The position numbers and the translations under genes were made by a program. From Isoetes taiwanensis (Eukaryota; Streptophyta; Lycopodiopsida; Isoetales; Isoetaceae): DNA of 64,000 nucleotides. The notes beneath the pieces are model-generated. The model ran no database searches. It was not told where the DNA came from and saw nothing but the letters and a program-made list of their open reading frames with translations. Shown in pieces: positions 1 through 11,311 of this stretch. The stretch is taken from assembly GCA_021234155.1 (NCBI GenBank), contig JAJEKV010000031.1, positions 12,016,301 through 12,080,300 of the forward strand, given 5' to 3'. The stretch's first letter is position 1. Each line of letters starts with the position of its first letter.

Positions 1-308
1 TTTAAGGCAAGATAAAGACTTCTTGTGTGTGCTTGAGCCCGGTTGGGTAGTTAAAGAAAACTTCTATCAGTTGTACAGGCTTCACGTCGGTTGTTTACTT
101 TTGAATAAAACCATCATTCAATTAAATTGGGTTTATGTCTTAATTTTGGGACAAATTTCATATTGCATGTTTTTAGTAGCATATTCAAATTCACACATTT
201 CACCTCAAAATTATGAAAACATAATATCATGTTATTTACAAAATAGTCAATATTTCACAATATAGCACCATATCATAAAAACGTGATAACAAAAATTTAC
301 ATAGTTAT
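1..308. other. no gene seen
   Basis: This stretch is AT-rich. The only open frame is a low-complexity 80-codon run on the plus strand with no recognisable domain. I see no RNA gene or repeat here. Confidence 0.5.
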
Positions 309-3096
309 TCAACTTTCTTCAAGCACCCCCAATGATATCATAGCCTTCATCCTGACATCCTGAGGTATTGTAATTCTCGCATTTCTTGCTGGAATAGTGT
401 TTGGAGTCCATGAGTACAAAACACTTTCATAGTCTAGCCAAAGATCAGGATCACTCGGATTTCTCCTCCATCTCTTTGTCCAACAATCTGAGTACCTTTC
501 TTTATCCGATACGTTGGTCAACTGATGCACTGGACACCACCATTCCACCCGCACATGGTTGAAGTTAATATTACCTTCTTCTTTGCAAATATCAGAGATA
601 GTGAACCCCAACCACACTGGATATGTATCTAAATCTGATGGCTTTACTACCACAAATTGGTGGCATTCCAAGTCAGTGGAAGGTTCATAAGCATCCATGC
701 CTAGAAACTTTGGCCTATTGTTCTTAGGACCAACATAGTGTTTGTCAGAAGGAGGAGGAGCATATTGCTTGCGAATGCTACTTACAGTGTCATCAAAATC
801 CTCAAGACTGCTAAGGTCTTCCACCTAGTCTTAGGCAACCACCCTTCTTTCAATTCATCTGAGGATGTGTCTATCTCCCCCAACAGGTTAATCACCTTCT
901 TCCAGTAAGCCACCAAGGCACGGTTGGTGTCATCTGGATTGGTTTGCCAATGCTTTATATAGTCTTGGATTCCTTCCTTAGTCAATCCCAATTGCTTCAC
1001 TTCTTAAGTAGGTTTTAAAGCTTTTGGTTGACCTAGAGGTATCATAGGCTTGCCATTCTCATCTCTACGCCATATTTCCTCCCTCCCTCTCCACTCATCC
1101 TCTCGAAGGTCTCATCTTCCATTGGAAGATTGGAATCCCATCTCTCACCCAAAAAGTGAACTGCAGAGGCCTGGAATGACCTTCAAGATCCAATGTATAA
1201 CCATCCACAAAGCTCTTCCAATCGGGCACTTCTTCTATGAGAGAAGCTATAGGGTTTGGAGTAGTGCATTCATGCAAGATTTCCATTAGCCTAGGAAAGT
1301 TGGTCACTTCATGTTCTTTGCTTCAAGTATACAACTATATTTGCCAAATAATGCATCCACATCCTCATGGGTATGCCCGGGCATAAGAAACCCTAAATTA
1401 ACTCTTTCAAATATCCCCACAAACTGTTAAGTAGGATAGGAAAGAAAACATCCACTGTTCTTATTTTGGCCAAAGACAATTATCAAGTTGCAAGAGAAAC
1501 CTTTTGGGTAGATCTTGAGGTTTAGCACGTGAAGTTGAAGCTCCAACATGTTCATTAGACCCATGCTTCCTAAACCTTGCCTTCTTTGAACTTTTCAATA
1601 TTATTAGGGTTTCCATCTAACAATGCTCTATGTAGTGCCCGGCTAGTCAGAAGGTCCCGGAGGTGACCATTGTATCCATTTTCATAGTTTCTCAAACACC
1701 TCATGATACTCCCAATATGAAAATCGGACCATCACTCCACAACTCCAAACTAAAATGGCCATAGTAGGTTTGATTACGCCCATGCAAGATTGCCCCTACC
1801 ATTGAGATCCAGAAGGGTATGATCTTCCACATGACTTTGGTATGTACTTGAATTGTGGAAGACAAGTCTTTTTTTGGTCCATCTTGTCATGTATAATACA
1901 TAAATAGTTATTGGGTTCCAATGCGATATATAAAGTCCTCCACATCCAATAACATGATCTACATGATAGTTGGTCAGTCATATGGTCCTTCATATGCTCC
2001 CTTATCCTAGCCCTTTGACTAGGTTGCACAGCCTTATCAAGAGTCTCCTTCAACTTAGCACATAAATTGCACTTTGCAAAGTTGTTTGAAGTTGCTATGG
2101 TGACATGATTGAAATGCTTCTTCCATTAACCTACTAAAGCTAGGTTGGGATATTGGAAGAATTCCCAATTCTCAAGTAGGGAATTCACTTCTTCCAAAAT
2201 ACTCTTTTTGAGTACAATGTGATGGCAACCTTTTCTCAACAACTGCTCTTCCCTTTTCATCCCTTTCGCTTTTGTGTGGCATAGACTCGCATTGAAATCA
2301 ATATATTTTTCAAATATCTCCCCGGCAGCCTGTGGTCCTAGCCGTTGGTCTCAACAAACCATTATTTCCATGTAAAGCAATCCTGTTCCTCTCTGCTTTT
2401 TTTTTGCCAATTATGCCATGAAGAAGTTGGAATTGCATGGATACTCTGCCATGCTTTTGCACATATCCATTTGCCTAGCAAAGGGTATCTTTTTTTGCTT
2501 GGGTTTCTTTCATCTTGAAGTGCATGCTCGAAGATTGTGTACATGTAGGTCCTCCTCTCATCAACAAGTGTACTCTTGAAAAATGGCTCTTGCTTCCACC
2601 AATTGTTCTATTGTGAAGAATTGCATACAATCACTCCAACAACAATCTGAGCCCCTAACCTTCACCATTGTCTCACGTTTGGTGTCACTAATCAACTTGG
2701 CTCTTTTGCTAGGATAATGTCCGGCAATCGATACTTCTCCCCTTTTGCCTAGGTTTAGAGTTCCAACCGCCAATGGATCAATATCAAGACAATCATTGTC
2801 CCCAACAACCTCGTGCTCGAAAAAATATAATCCTCCACAAATTGAACACTACTTATAGGCCATGCCATGATGCAAGGAACCTCCAATTGCTTGACACAAC
2901 CAAAACATTCCTTGTCACCCAAACCTTTACCTTTCCGGTTGTCTTCCAACATCGAAATTGCAATACCAATATTGTCTTCCCCTAGCCTTTCATCATTAAT
3001 GACTTGACCAGATCTCGCTAGCACAATGACTCCTTGGCCTACTATTTCCTTGTTGCACTTGTGCATGATTCTCACCTTCTTGTTCCTCCATTGCAC
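309..3096 (-). pseudogene. unclassified transposon protein, copy 1
   Basis: Six minus-strand coding segments (2755-3096, 2561-2773, 2362-2544, 1095-1307, 782-1000, 309-824) follow one another like pieces of a single long ORF broken by frameshifts and stops. Each has a counterpart in the same order on the plus strand at 57.6-59.3 kb. Matched motifs are GVIV followed by a RLGxD segment, a Cys-rich CFGC versus CQAC segment, ICAKAW versus CLKAWH, EVPDWKSFV in both, YWKKVINLLGEI versus YWSDLMRVLGDV, and FVVVKPSD versus FLVVRPGD. I do not recognise a catalytic domain. The CxKAW segment and the PDWKSFV segment recall uncharacterised plant transposon proteins, which is family-level memory and not proof. 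Two decayed copies in opposite orientation support a mobile element. No terminal repeats were found. Confidence 0.6.
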
Positions 3097-3199
3097 CCTA
3101 CTATAGAGGACTAATTGTTTTTCTTCAACATTCTTGCTAGGAGTTGGTTTTCATTGATATTGCTCTTTTCACCATCTTGAGTTGGAGGGGCACCATTGA

Positions 3200-3552
3200 C
3201 CTAGGCAAATTGCACCCTTTTTAGTCAATGAGTAAGAAAAAATTATTACACCATAAGATAAAAAAGTAATGCACATTTATGGAATATGTAGAGGTAAATC
3301 AAATTTTTTAAAAGCAAGAAATTCCTTGGAAATAGGTTTAATATAATAATAACAATGGGCTTAAACTAAATCATTTAAAACAAGAATTTTCATGGCAACA
3401 ACAAGGAAATGACATTTATATAAATATATCCAAATTTTAATTATCGAAAAATTTGGATATATGATTTAAAAGACATATAACTAATAGACGGAGAATTTAT
3501 TATCCATAATAATATACCCTAGACTAGATAATATAGTCAAGGAAATTTCAGA
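3200..3552. other. AT-rich spacer
   Basis: No coding frame or known repeat was seen. The stretch separates the first transposon remnant from the palindrome-rich element C, and the left end of element C may lie here. Confidence 0.4.
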
Positions 3553-3645
3553 TGCGCCGGGCGTGTTATTTGAGGCAATAAATTATTCACGCTTAAGAGC
3601 TAATTAACCCTATATAAATCCGGTTCACGCTCTCAAGACCTCCAT
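3553..3645 (+). promoter_or_regulatory. element C promoter P1 (palindrome + TATA box)
   Basis: A GCGCCGGGCGTGTT palindrome (3553-3566) and a TTCACGC box lie upstream of a TATA box, CCTATATAAATCC, near 3609-3621. A second TTCACGCTCTC box sits where transcription would start. The same ordered set recurs at 4781-4880 (P2), so this is a duplicated promoter module and not chance. Downstream lies a short acidic ORF. TATA recognition is direct; promoter activity is inferred. Confidence 0.6.
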
Positions 3646-3810
3646 TCGTCCCAATTTTTTTTTTGCCCGCCATGAAGCTGCGTTCACCTCGGCCTTTCGA
3701 CCTTCATGAAGAACCCGAGGTCTCCTCAAAGAGACGCCGAAGTTGAAGAACCCGCTCAATTCCCCCCTCATTGATTTTCTTTCCCAATTCTCCTCGATTA
3801 GATTCGGAGG

Positions 3811-3972
3811 ATGATTCCGATTCGTTATGGAAGAGGAGGAGTTGAGCTCCTCGATTCCTCCTCCGACGAAGAGGAGGAAGAGGAGGAAGAGGAGGAGTTG
3901 GAGGAAGAGGAGGAGATGTCCTCCCAAGAGCATGAAACCGCTCTGGCCTGGGGTTGGCTTGACCCGAAATAG
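3811..3972 (+). CDS. short acidic protein downstream of P1
   Basis: A 53-codon ORF starts MIPIRYGRGG and contains about twenty Glu/Asp residues, beginning DSSSDEEEE, followed by MSSQEHETAL. It lies about 190 bases downstream of the P1 TATA box. A shorter ORF starting MKLRSPRPF precedes it at 3671 and stops after about 24 codons, so the original gene may have been longer and is now frameshifted. The acidic tract is encoded by GAG/GAA repeats. Acidic tracts occur in histone-binding proteins, but the tract alone does not assign a function. The ORF could also be a by-product of the purine repeat. Confidence 0.3.
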   Translation: MIPIRYGRGGVELLDSSSDEEEEEEEEEELEEEEEMSSQEHETALAWGWLDPK

Positions 3973-3982
3973 AGAATGAAAT

Positions 3983-4020
3983 CGAGGAGGAGGAGGAGGA
4001 GGAGGAGGAGGAGGAGGATT
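3983..4020 (+). repeat. (AGG)n purine repeat
   Basis: About 38 bases of near-perfect AGG triplets. Read in one plus frame they give an Arg tract starting MKSRRR, in another a Glu tract. A related but less regular GAG/GAA tract lies at 3832-3925. Confidence 0.8.
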
Positions 4021-4029
4021 AGGAAGAAG

Positions 4030-4780
4030 GTCGACAACCGACCGGTTTTTTTGGAGTGGTTAAGAGATGAACCAGTTTGCATGTGATTTCTTTTTGTTTT
4101 TTGTTTTTGCACCTTTCTTTCTTTTCTAACACCTTTCTTTCTTCTTTGTTGCGTGGTGGAAGAAGAGTGATGCGATCCGGGCGCCCATTTTTGTTTCCAT
4201 TCTACGAAGTTTTGGACACTCAGGGCATTTTTTTTTGTCAGAATTGTGTGAAAAGCCTTGGGCAATCGCTTCCAAGCCCGGGCATCTCAGACATACAACT
4301 GTTTTTTAATGAAATCAAAGCAGTTTTTCTTCATAAACTTTGTCTTCAAACAGTTTTTCTTCAAACAGCTTTTTTTACGTACATAAATTTTTTGGATAAA
4401 ATCAAACCGTATTCTCCAATTATTTTGGCTCCAAGTCATTTTCTCTAAAATTTTGTCTCTCTAGAATTTTGTATCTGCAAATTTTGTCTCAACAAAGTCT
4501 CGAACACTATAAATCAACCACATGAGAAATCTCTCGATTCATCCACAAGAACCATAGGAAATTTTCCTATACGACCTAAAACAATTCCCCAACCTTACAA
4601 GTCATTTTTTAGCCTTCATAATTTTGCCTTTAAAATCATTTTTAATGTAGCCTATATAAAATTTCTAAATTCTATTTTTTCGAATGCAATAAATGGAATA
4701 AAATGCCGTGAGAATTTATTGCATGAAATGCAATATTCTCCATATATACCATATACATGTCATGTCTGGCGGGAAGACCG
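4030..4780. other. T-rich spacer, no gene recognised
   Basis: The plus-strand open frame at 4077-4448 is driven by T-rich codons and has no domain. I see no repeat or RNA gene. The stretch lies between two duplicated promoter modules of element C. Confidence 0.4.
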
Positions 4781-4880
4781 TACGCCAGGCGTGTTAATTC
4801 AAGCAATCAATTATTCACGCTAACTTTTTTTCTAATTGTGCCTATATAAATCCATTTTACGCTCTCAAAGTTCCTACATT
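4781..4880 (+). promoter_or_regulatory. element C promoter P2 (palindrome + TATA box)
   Basis: The module repeats P1: a TACGCCAGGCGTGTTAATT palindrome (4781-4799), an AATTATTCACGC box, a GCCTATATAAATCC TATA box (about 4840-4853) and a TTTTACGCTCTCAAAG start region. Only a 19-codon ORF, starting MTICGFKPG near 4899, follows; it may be a first exon ending near TCTTG/GTGAGC. That exon reading is inference. Confidence 0.6.
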
Positions 4881-5264
4881 TTCTTCCTTCCTTCATAATG
4901 ACGATTTGCGGCTTTAAACCTGGCGTGTTTGGATCCGCCGTCCCGAAATCTTGGTGAGCAGATTTATATTCATCAATGTTAGATGTTTGGTTTCGGCAAT
5001 TCCTAACTTACTAAAAGACTCCGCCTTTTGTTCTGTAGCATCTGTAGCAGAGGAAATCGGAGACTCAGAATTAAAACCAAAAGCAGAGGACTAAGGTCTG
5101 CGAATCGAAAAGCCTCGGAATTAAAACCACAAGCATAGTCCTCCGTTCTTCGAATCCTTCCAGCCTCAGAACTCAAGGTTAGTTTTCATTTAGTTTTAAG
5201 TTGCATCTCAATGGCAGGTTTAATCCAAGAAGACAAGCTTTTGCATTTGCTCGAGTAAGAGAGG

Positions 5265-5315
5265 AAGCGGATGATGTTTATGAAAACGGAATAGTTTTAT
5301 AAACTTCATCCGCTT
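5265..5315 (+). repeat. stem-loop
   Basis: An arm AAGCGGATGATGTTTAT pairs with ATAAACTTCATCCGCTT (one mismatch in 17) across a loop of about 17 bases. It could be an RNA hairpin or a small element remnant. Nothing nearby decides which. Confidence 0.55.
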
Positions 5316-5432
5316 TTTTGTTTCAGTAAATTCTTGAGTTTCTCATCCCGAATTAATCATGCTATTGCATGCAAGTTTCTATTATGAATAAGTGTAGTAG
5401 AAAGCATTAGAAAAATCTGAAGATAATATTTG

Positions 5433-5739
5433 AAACACGCTTAAGCGTGTTTTAGGGTAACCTTAGCCTTCAACATGAATACACGCTTCGGCGTGCATTC
5501 GGTGAGGAGGGAGAAAAAAAAAACGTAATGCGGATAGATAAGTAAATAGATAAAGGCTGGGCAATTATTTACACGCCGGCATCGAATGCATGCCGAAGCG
5601 TGTATAGTTTTTCCTATATAGCGTTTTTTACCGAAAGTGCAAACAATTGTATCCCTACTTTCAACTTTTTACGCTTAAACACGGGCGTGTTCTTAGTTTC
5701 TAAGTTTATAAATAAAGAAATATAACACGCCAGCGTGAA
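5433..5739 (+). promoter_or_regulatory. palindrome cluster and TATA box P3 of element C
   Basis: Five inverted repeats share the half-site ACACGC/GCGTGT. They are a perfect 20-bp palindrome at 5433-5452 (half-site AAACACGCTT), 5478-5501 (GAATACACGC / GCGTGCATTC), a long hairpin at 5570-5604 (TACACGCCGGCAT / ATGCCGAAGCGTGTA), 5678-5692 and 5723-5739. A TATA box, TTTATAAATA, lies at about 5704-5713, with the last palindrome at the expected start site. The layout suggests a promoter controlled by a protein that binds the palindromes (inference). Confidence 0.65.
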
Positions 5740-6489
5740 TACCGATAATCTCAGCTCACTTCCTATTGATAGATGCCGTTACATTAATCACCCGGTTGGT
5801 GACGAAGATGGATTGGAATTACATTTGGGCCAGCAATCACACGCCCGGCTCGATTCGCCTGGCTCCAATCTCGGTCGGTTGAACCGCCACCGAGCACCGG
5901 TTAATTTGGAGCACCCGCCTTTGCAACCCCCGGAGTACTTGGATCAAGTAATGATGATGGCAGCAGAGCTGCTAGTGGCAATGATAGATCCGGGCTTGGG
6001 GGGGCCCTTGCAACGCATCTGAGGCTCGCCCTCTTATCTAATCACTTCGAGAATGCAGTACATGCATTGATCGAGAGTGAATCTCGCATCCGTCAGCTCG
6101 AGATTCAAAATGAGGAGCTGCGTTTCTTAGTGGTTAGCCTCTATGCCCGGATGCCCCAACACGAACCACTACCACAGGCGGTATACGATGCAATGGAGAT
6201 GGCTCAACCAATGGAACCACTACCACAGCGCTATAATGATGCATTGGAGGTTCAACCAATGGAGCAGGAGGTGGAGCAGGAGGAGGAGCAGGAGGTGGAG
6301 GTGGAGCAGACAGGGGTGGTGGAGCTAGAGCCTGGTGTTTTTGCTGGGGTTTTACCAGAAGAATTCACTATGCCCCGAAATGGAAATGGGAGATCGATAG
6401 CCCGCCTACTCAAGAGGATCGGGCTTGAAACAAGAGGTCCGGGATTTTGTCCGGTTTATCCGGTTTATCCAGATTATATACAATTGTAA
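5735..6489 (+). pseudogene. element C coiled-coil ORF
   Basis: Two overlapping plus frames (5735-6022, then 6067-6489) read as one protein with a frame change near 6025. No convincing in-frame ATG is visible at the start. The second half contains a heptad-like segment (SRIRQLEIQNEELRFLVVSL), a duplicated PLPQAVYDAMEM / PLPQRYNDALEV motif, a Glu/Gln/Val-rich repeat (about 25 residues starting MEQEVEQEEE) and a basic end (NGRSIARLLKRIGLETRG). It lies directly downstream of promoter P3. No family was recognised. A DNA-binding or structural accessory protein of element C is possible. Confidence 0.4.
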
Positions 6490-7710
6490 TCTTTTTCCAA
6501 TGAATACAACAAATTTTGTCTACTTCTATATTTCTACAATGTAATACATGTTACATACCTTTTTAAGCGGTTTCTTGGCCATGCAACAAATGTTCCAACA
6601 CTTTCTCCAACCGTATCCCCAGGGGTGTTCATGAGGTAAAGCTTCATCCATAGCCAAAGAAGATTAATCAGAACTCTCGGACATACTTATCCCCGAGCGG
6701 AATTCCATGACAAGTTCATACCGGATCGATGGAGTCGATCTTGCATAATCCTACTTTCCTTTTCTCGATTTGTAGTTAACATGAAACATTCATCTTCGAT
6801 TAATGAAGAAAATTGCTATTCGACACCTACTATTGGAAATTAATGTTCAAGCTATTGGAATGAGATGAGTACCGATTCTGAGCCATTCTTGAGAAGCTGA
6901 TTTGAGTCTCTGAAGCTGATTTGAGAAATTTGAACGCAGCTATGGAAACTCCGCGGTCGGGAAAATTCGAATTAGAAGAAAGATTAGGTTAACTACGTTT
7001 TAGGGGGATAAATTTGGCGGGATTTTAAAAACTTAATGAAAGAAGTCCTACGGACCGGTCTTCGGGTCATTATTATTTGTATGTGTCAAGAATATTTCAA
7101 AACTGCATTTTGTGTTTTCTTGAAATTCAAATTTCTATTTCTCGTCTGGTAGAAAAAAGCTATTTCTTGAAAGCGGCTTCGCCAGATCCGGCGACCTTCC
7201 CGACTACATTAGGGCGACTCAGGAGATGTCTTCTAAAGCTTAATCGTGGTCGAAGGCGGGGCGAGAGGAAGCGGTGGAAGAGGAATCTCTAAACCCGCTC
7301 TTCTCAAGTTTCGGAGGGCGTTGATCGGAATACCTATGAACCACGTAACCCTATTCAAGGTATTTAATTTGCCACGTAGAACAATAATTGTGTGGAGAGT
7401 ATTATGCTTGCATGAATTTGAGATATTTCCTTTCACTTAATATGCTTTGCATGAGTTTGAGTTATTATGCTTTGCATGAATTTTAAGTATTAACATCGAG
7501 TTAATGCTCGATTGTCCGCTCAGTAGAACATAATTTTGCTCATTTTTTATATATAGAATATAGCGGTGTTAGGCAGGTTGGAGATAGCAATGTTCAATGA
7601 GGTTAAATAGTGTGAAATATGGATTCATGAAGGGTATGTAGCTTAAAAATGTGGATGCAAAATAATTTAGTTTCAAATTAACGCATAGCATGGTCAATAA
7701 TAGGAGATAC
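6490..7710. other. no gene recognised
   Basis: Small frames at 7077-7292 and 7246-7440 have no recognised domain; one is Arg/Gly rich (VEGGARGSGGRG). No palindromes of the element C type were found in this stretch. It may be intron or untranslated sequence of element C. Confidence 0.35.
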
Positions 7711-7768
7711 CAACACGCCAAGCGTGATTTGTACTAATTTAGGTTTAAATGCACGCCAAGCGTGATCT
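7711..7768 (+). promoter_or_regulatory. pair of element C palindromes
   Basis: Two copies of CACGCCAAGCGTGAT lie about 40 bases apart (7712-7729 and 7751-7767), just before the next ORF block. They are variants of the CACGCC/GGCGTG motif seen throughout element C. Confidence 0.65.
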
Positions 7769-7799
7769 CTTGTTCGAAAAGTACTCTAAAAAGTGCTCA

Positions 7800-8960
7800 T
7801 CTTCATTTGCGATTGCTCAAGAGGAAGAAAACCCTACTAATTGAGGGTTCTAATCCGCCAAGAAAGCAAGGGCGGGGCGACCGGATCGCATTACCATATG
7901 ATCTCACCTTAGATGATGAAGGGCGATTCTTATAGCAACCACCGACCCCGCCTGCCTCGAAGAGGAAATGGACGAGGGTGCCGAGTGTATGCGTTGACCT
8001 TGCCAAGACAAATGGCAAGCTCGACTTAACTCTCTTCTCGAGGAAAAGGAAGCGGCACAAGATGGCCAAACAAAGGGATCCTAATCTCTTGTGAGGAAGA
8101 GGATGACACCAACCGCAAATTGCTCTTGGAGATTACACGTAGGCGGAAGAAAGATCCGCTTTCGGACTTACTCACCAGAGCTATCGCATACAAGGATACG
8201 TTCATGAAGACGGATGTGAGCGGTGAGACATGTTTTAAGTATGGTTGGCCAACCAATGTAGCGATTCGCCAATATCTATTTGCCAAGGGTTACAAATGTG
8301 CGTAGAGGCATGTTCACTAAACCGACACCTTTGCAGCAAGCTAGGGAATTAGCTGACTTTGAAAGCTTCTAAAAGGGTCCTAGATCTAGGGAAGAATGTT
8401 CAACCCTGCAGCTTGTCGAAGGCATGGAGGCTTCGTTTTTGAGAATGAACAGACAGATTGGTGGAAAGCATGACTAGAGGCCATGAACAAGTTGAATAAG
8501 TACTGACCATTATCCATTGGGTCTTAAGGAAACTTTTGCGATCCATGTGAAGTCCCTCATCCGTTCACCAAGCTCCATTTATGTTAGCAGGAGATATGAT
8601 CCAGCACATGCCATGGAGATTGTTCGAGCATGATTAGTAATCCAGTCAAATGCCTATGCGGCCGGATGTGCTACCTTGGGATATGATCTCGAACAAGCGC
8701 TTTGTGTGGGCCTAACGCCCGTGAGCTATTATCAAGTGATGATATTAAATATGTCATCATGGGCCGGGCAAACATTCCGTTGAGGCACAAAAGGCCATCA
8801 TCAGCGGCCGAGAACAAACAGGGCCAAAAGTGTTCTACAATCACTATGCGTATATAGTGTGTCAGATCTTGGATGCCAATACTTCACCGCAGATTTTTTC
8901 GAGATTAGTGCAACTTTGAATGAAATGGGGAAGACATTTCTATACAAAAGGTAATCAACC
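7800..8960 (+). pseudogene. element C ORF block, unknown (possible transposase part)
   Basis: Coding-like plus-strand pieces in changing frames include a basic segment (LFSRKRKRHKMAKQRD, near 8030), RKLLLEITRRRKKDPLSDLL leading into a GETCFKYGWP segment (8108-8305), RYDPAHAMEIVR (near 8595), and GYDLEQALCVGLTPVSYYQV (near 8678). Several stops and frameshifts break it. I do not recognise the family. Its position after the 7.7-kb palindromes and before the 8.98-kb hairpin marks it as a separate gene unit of element C. Confidence 0.4.
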
Positions 8961-8978
8961 TGGTTTCATAAATTGTAT

Positions 8979-9155
8979 TCCGTCGGCGTGCTTTCAAATC
9001 AAACCAATTCACGCCAGGCGTGTTTTGAAATCAATCGAATTCACGCCAGGCGTGTTTTCAAGTCAACCAATTGATTTGAAAACACGCCTGGCGTGAATTC
9101 GATTGATTTGAAAACACGCCTGGCGTGAATTGGTTTGATTTGAAAGCACGCCACC
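8979..9155. repeat. long near-perfect inverted repeat with four palindromes
   Basis: Two arms of about 85 bases mirror each other around 9068. Each arm carries two copies of TTCACGCCAGGCGTGTTTT (arm 1 near 9008 and 9040, arm 2 as the reverse complement near 9079 and 9112), and the outer ends carry GGCGTGCTTTCAAATC and its complement. The stem would be unusually stable as RNA or cruciform DNA. It sits between two ORF blocks of element C. Confidence 0.85.
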
Positions 9156-9182
9156 GCGGAATTGCATTAGTAACTTTATTCA

Positions 9183-9236
9183 TTTCACGCCAGCGTGATT
9201 TTTCTCTTCATCAATTCTATTCAAATCGCGCGTGTT
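9183..9236 (+). promoter_or_regulatory. element C palindromes
   Basis: TTTCACGCCAGCGTGATTTT (9183-9202) and a weaker AATCGCGCGTGTTTC (near 9224) follow the long hairpin and precede the ORF block starting near 9285. Confidence 0.6.
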
Positions 9237-9284
9237 TCTATTCTATGATATTGATTCAATGTACGTACTATTGCAGTCCATGCG

Positions 9285-11160
9285 TTGAACAACCGCGTAC
9301 CCACGCCCGCCAACGATGGGTGGAATATGGCTGCCCATTGCCCACCGCATGCGATGGTCAAAGTCCGAGGCATTCAAGCCGCCTTGGAGCGGACTCGTCA
9401 TGCACAATTATACAGAGAAGAAGAAGACCGCAAGAAAATCAAAGAAAAAGGTGGTGATGACATTGCGGATCCTTCCGAAAAGCTCATCCAAGAAGTCGGG
9501 ACCAACGATTTCGTGATAAGATTGTGTTTTGTAAGGAGGCGGTATGGCTCAAGTGGAATGAATGCAGGGACGCTTTATGCACAAGGAAGCTGCCGGATAC
9601 TATGGGTAGGGTGCCTCCCGTTGATGTAAGCATCTTTGACTTGAATGTGAGAGATGAGAAAGACTTCGGGGGCTAGACGACCGAGACCATTTGGGTTTTA
9701 GACCTGCTTAAAGAAGGAAGTCTTATACAAGAAGGGTGCTTTCACCAAGGATAGGATGTCCTTCGTTGAGTGCCGCAATCATGTAAAGGATATGCGCGTA
9801 CAATGAAGTCATTTGTAGGAGCTGAGTTACAAAGGCTATCGGGGGATGTGGCATTATACGAAATTGGATTGCCGGACAAATACAAGGTCAAGAATGATGA
9901 CATCAAGAAGTTTGTATTCGGGTCAAAGGACTTCCTAAAGAATTGGAAGGCTAAAAATACAAAACATAAGGAGACTCTACCCCTAAGGTAATCGGGCCGA
10001 GTTGAGAAGAAAAGTGGCCCTTGTGAAGAAGATTCTTTGGAGAAGGCGACAATCATCCCCAAGATTAGGTCTCCATTGGGTACAAAGGTCTCTTGCCGAT
10101 TCAACCGGCCTTAAAAATATATCACTCTTTGTGTTGGACAAAGGGGTGGGAGAGGAGATATGGGCATGAACCGAAAGGACTACAAGAGCTTCTTTACCAC
10201 CCAGTATAGGATTGACAACCTGAGAGGTCCTTCACTATTGTCATCGTTTGTCCTTCGTGAGTCACATCTGCATGCACTATCTGGCCGCTCATGATCCGGA
10301 GTGCCTCAAAGTTATTAGGGAGGGATGCCTAATATATGATGTTAAGGATAATGAGTCTTGAACGTAAGGCGGAAGATGGCACATGTGATCTTTATTATGA
10401 TATCCATCTTTGTCAGACGAGGAATATGATATTGCTAAGGCCAAGGGTGACAATAGCATTGCATGGGAATGTTTTTCTTCTAGATGATCCGGACTTAAGA
10501 ACTATATTCTTTCATATGGATCGGGATCAATCGAAACAGGATGAGTCGAGGAAGAGGATGAGGATCGGAACCCCTCCTAAGTGGGGAAATCTGGCACGAA
10601 GCTACAAACTAAGGAGAAGGGCCCCTTAAATAAAAATGGATTTCCCGCCTATGGCTGCTTATTCGTCGAGGCATTTGCTCCAATTGATACAACCCGCTTG
10701 GAGCTTCATGTTGGAGGTTATATTGCCCGAGAGGCTCTTATGGGTGCAAGAAGATGTCAACGCTTTGTGAGTGATGAGCGGGCCAAAGACTTTCTTGAAC
10801 CATTCCTCATGCATGTGCTTGCCAAGTCTCCTAAAGGCCCTTATGGCAACCTGAAATCATCAGCAATCAAAAGTCTCGTAGACTTGTCCAATTCGAAAGT
10901 GGGCGTTGCTCACGGAGAGGGAACTAGTAATCTGCACCGATAAGGAAAGCAAGAATGAACAAATAGTCGCTAAACCGGTTGCTCAAAGTCTTTGTGGATG
11001 GCGGCGAACTTAGGGAATATCCTTGCCCACATTGCGGGTGATGCAAGCAACAATAGAGTAGATTCACGGGTTAACAATGAAATAATTGACAGGGAAAACC
11101 AAAATGAAGGCAACGAAGGCGGCTCTAGTGATTCACAGGTTTGCCAAATCAATAGTAAAA
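9285..11160 (+). pseudogene. element C ORF block, unknown (possible transposase)
   Basis: A series of plus-strand segments reads like one decayed protein of about 600 residues. The pieces are AALERTRHAQLYREEEDRKK (9372 on), then in the next frame FRDKIVFCKEAVWLKWNECR, GDVALYEIGLPDKYKVKNDD (to 9991), LLRPRVTIALHGNVFLLDDP (10336-10629), RLELHVGGYIAREALMGARR and KDFLEPFLMHVLAKSPKGPY (10581-10943), ending with an Asn/Ser-rich tail to about 11160. Frame changes and stops occur every 200-400 bases. No catalytic motif was recognised with confidence. It is the longest coding block of element C and therefore the best candidate for its transposase, which is inference from length and position only. Confidence 0.4.
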
Positions 11161-11311
11161 AATAATGTCAGGTTGTGAAGGACGCCTTGTGGAACTAATA
11201 GAAAATAACAATTTAACAAATGAAAGAAGGCGAAGATTAAGGGTGGCGGAGGGGAGAATGGCCGATGATCCGCATTGTGGCGAAGATGATAGGTATGGCC
11301 TTGCCCACGAA

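Noticed and set aside
4077-4448. 123-codon plus-strand frame
   Set aside because: Phe/Leu-rich translation of T-rich sequence, with no domain or promoter context of its own.
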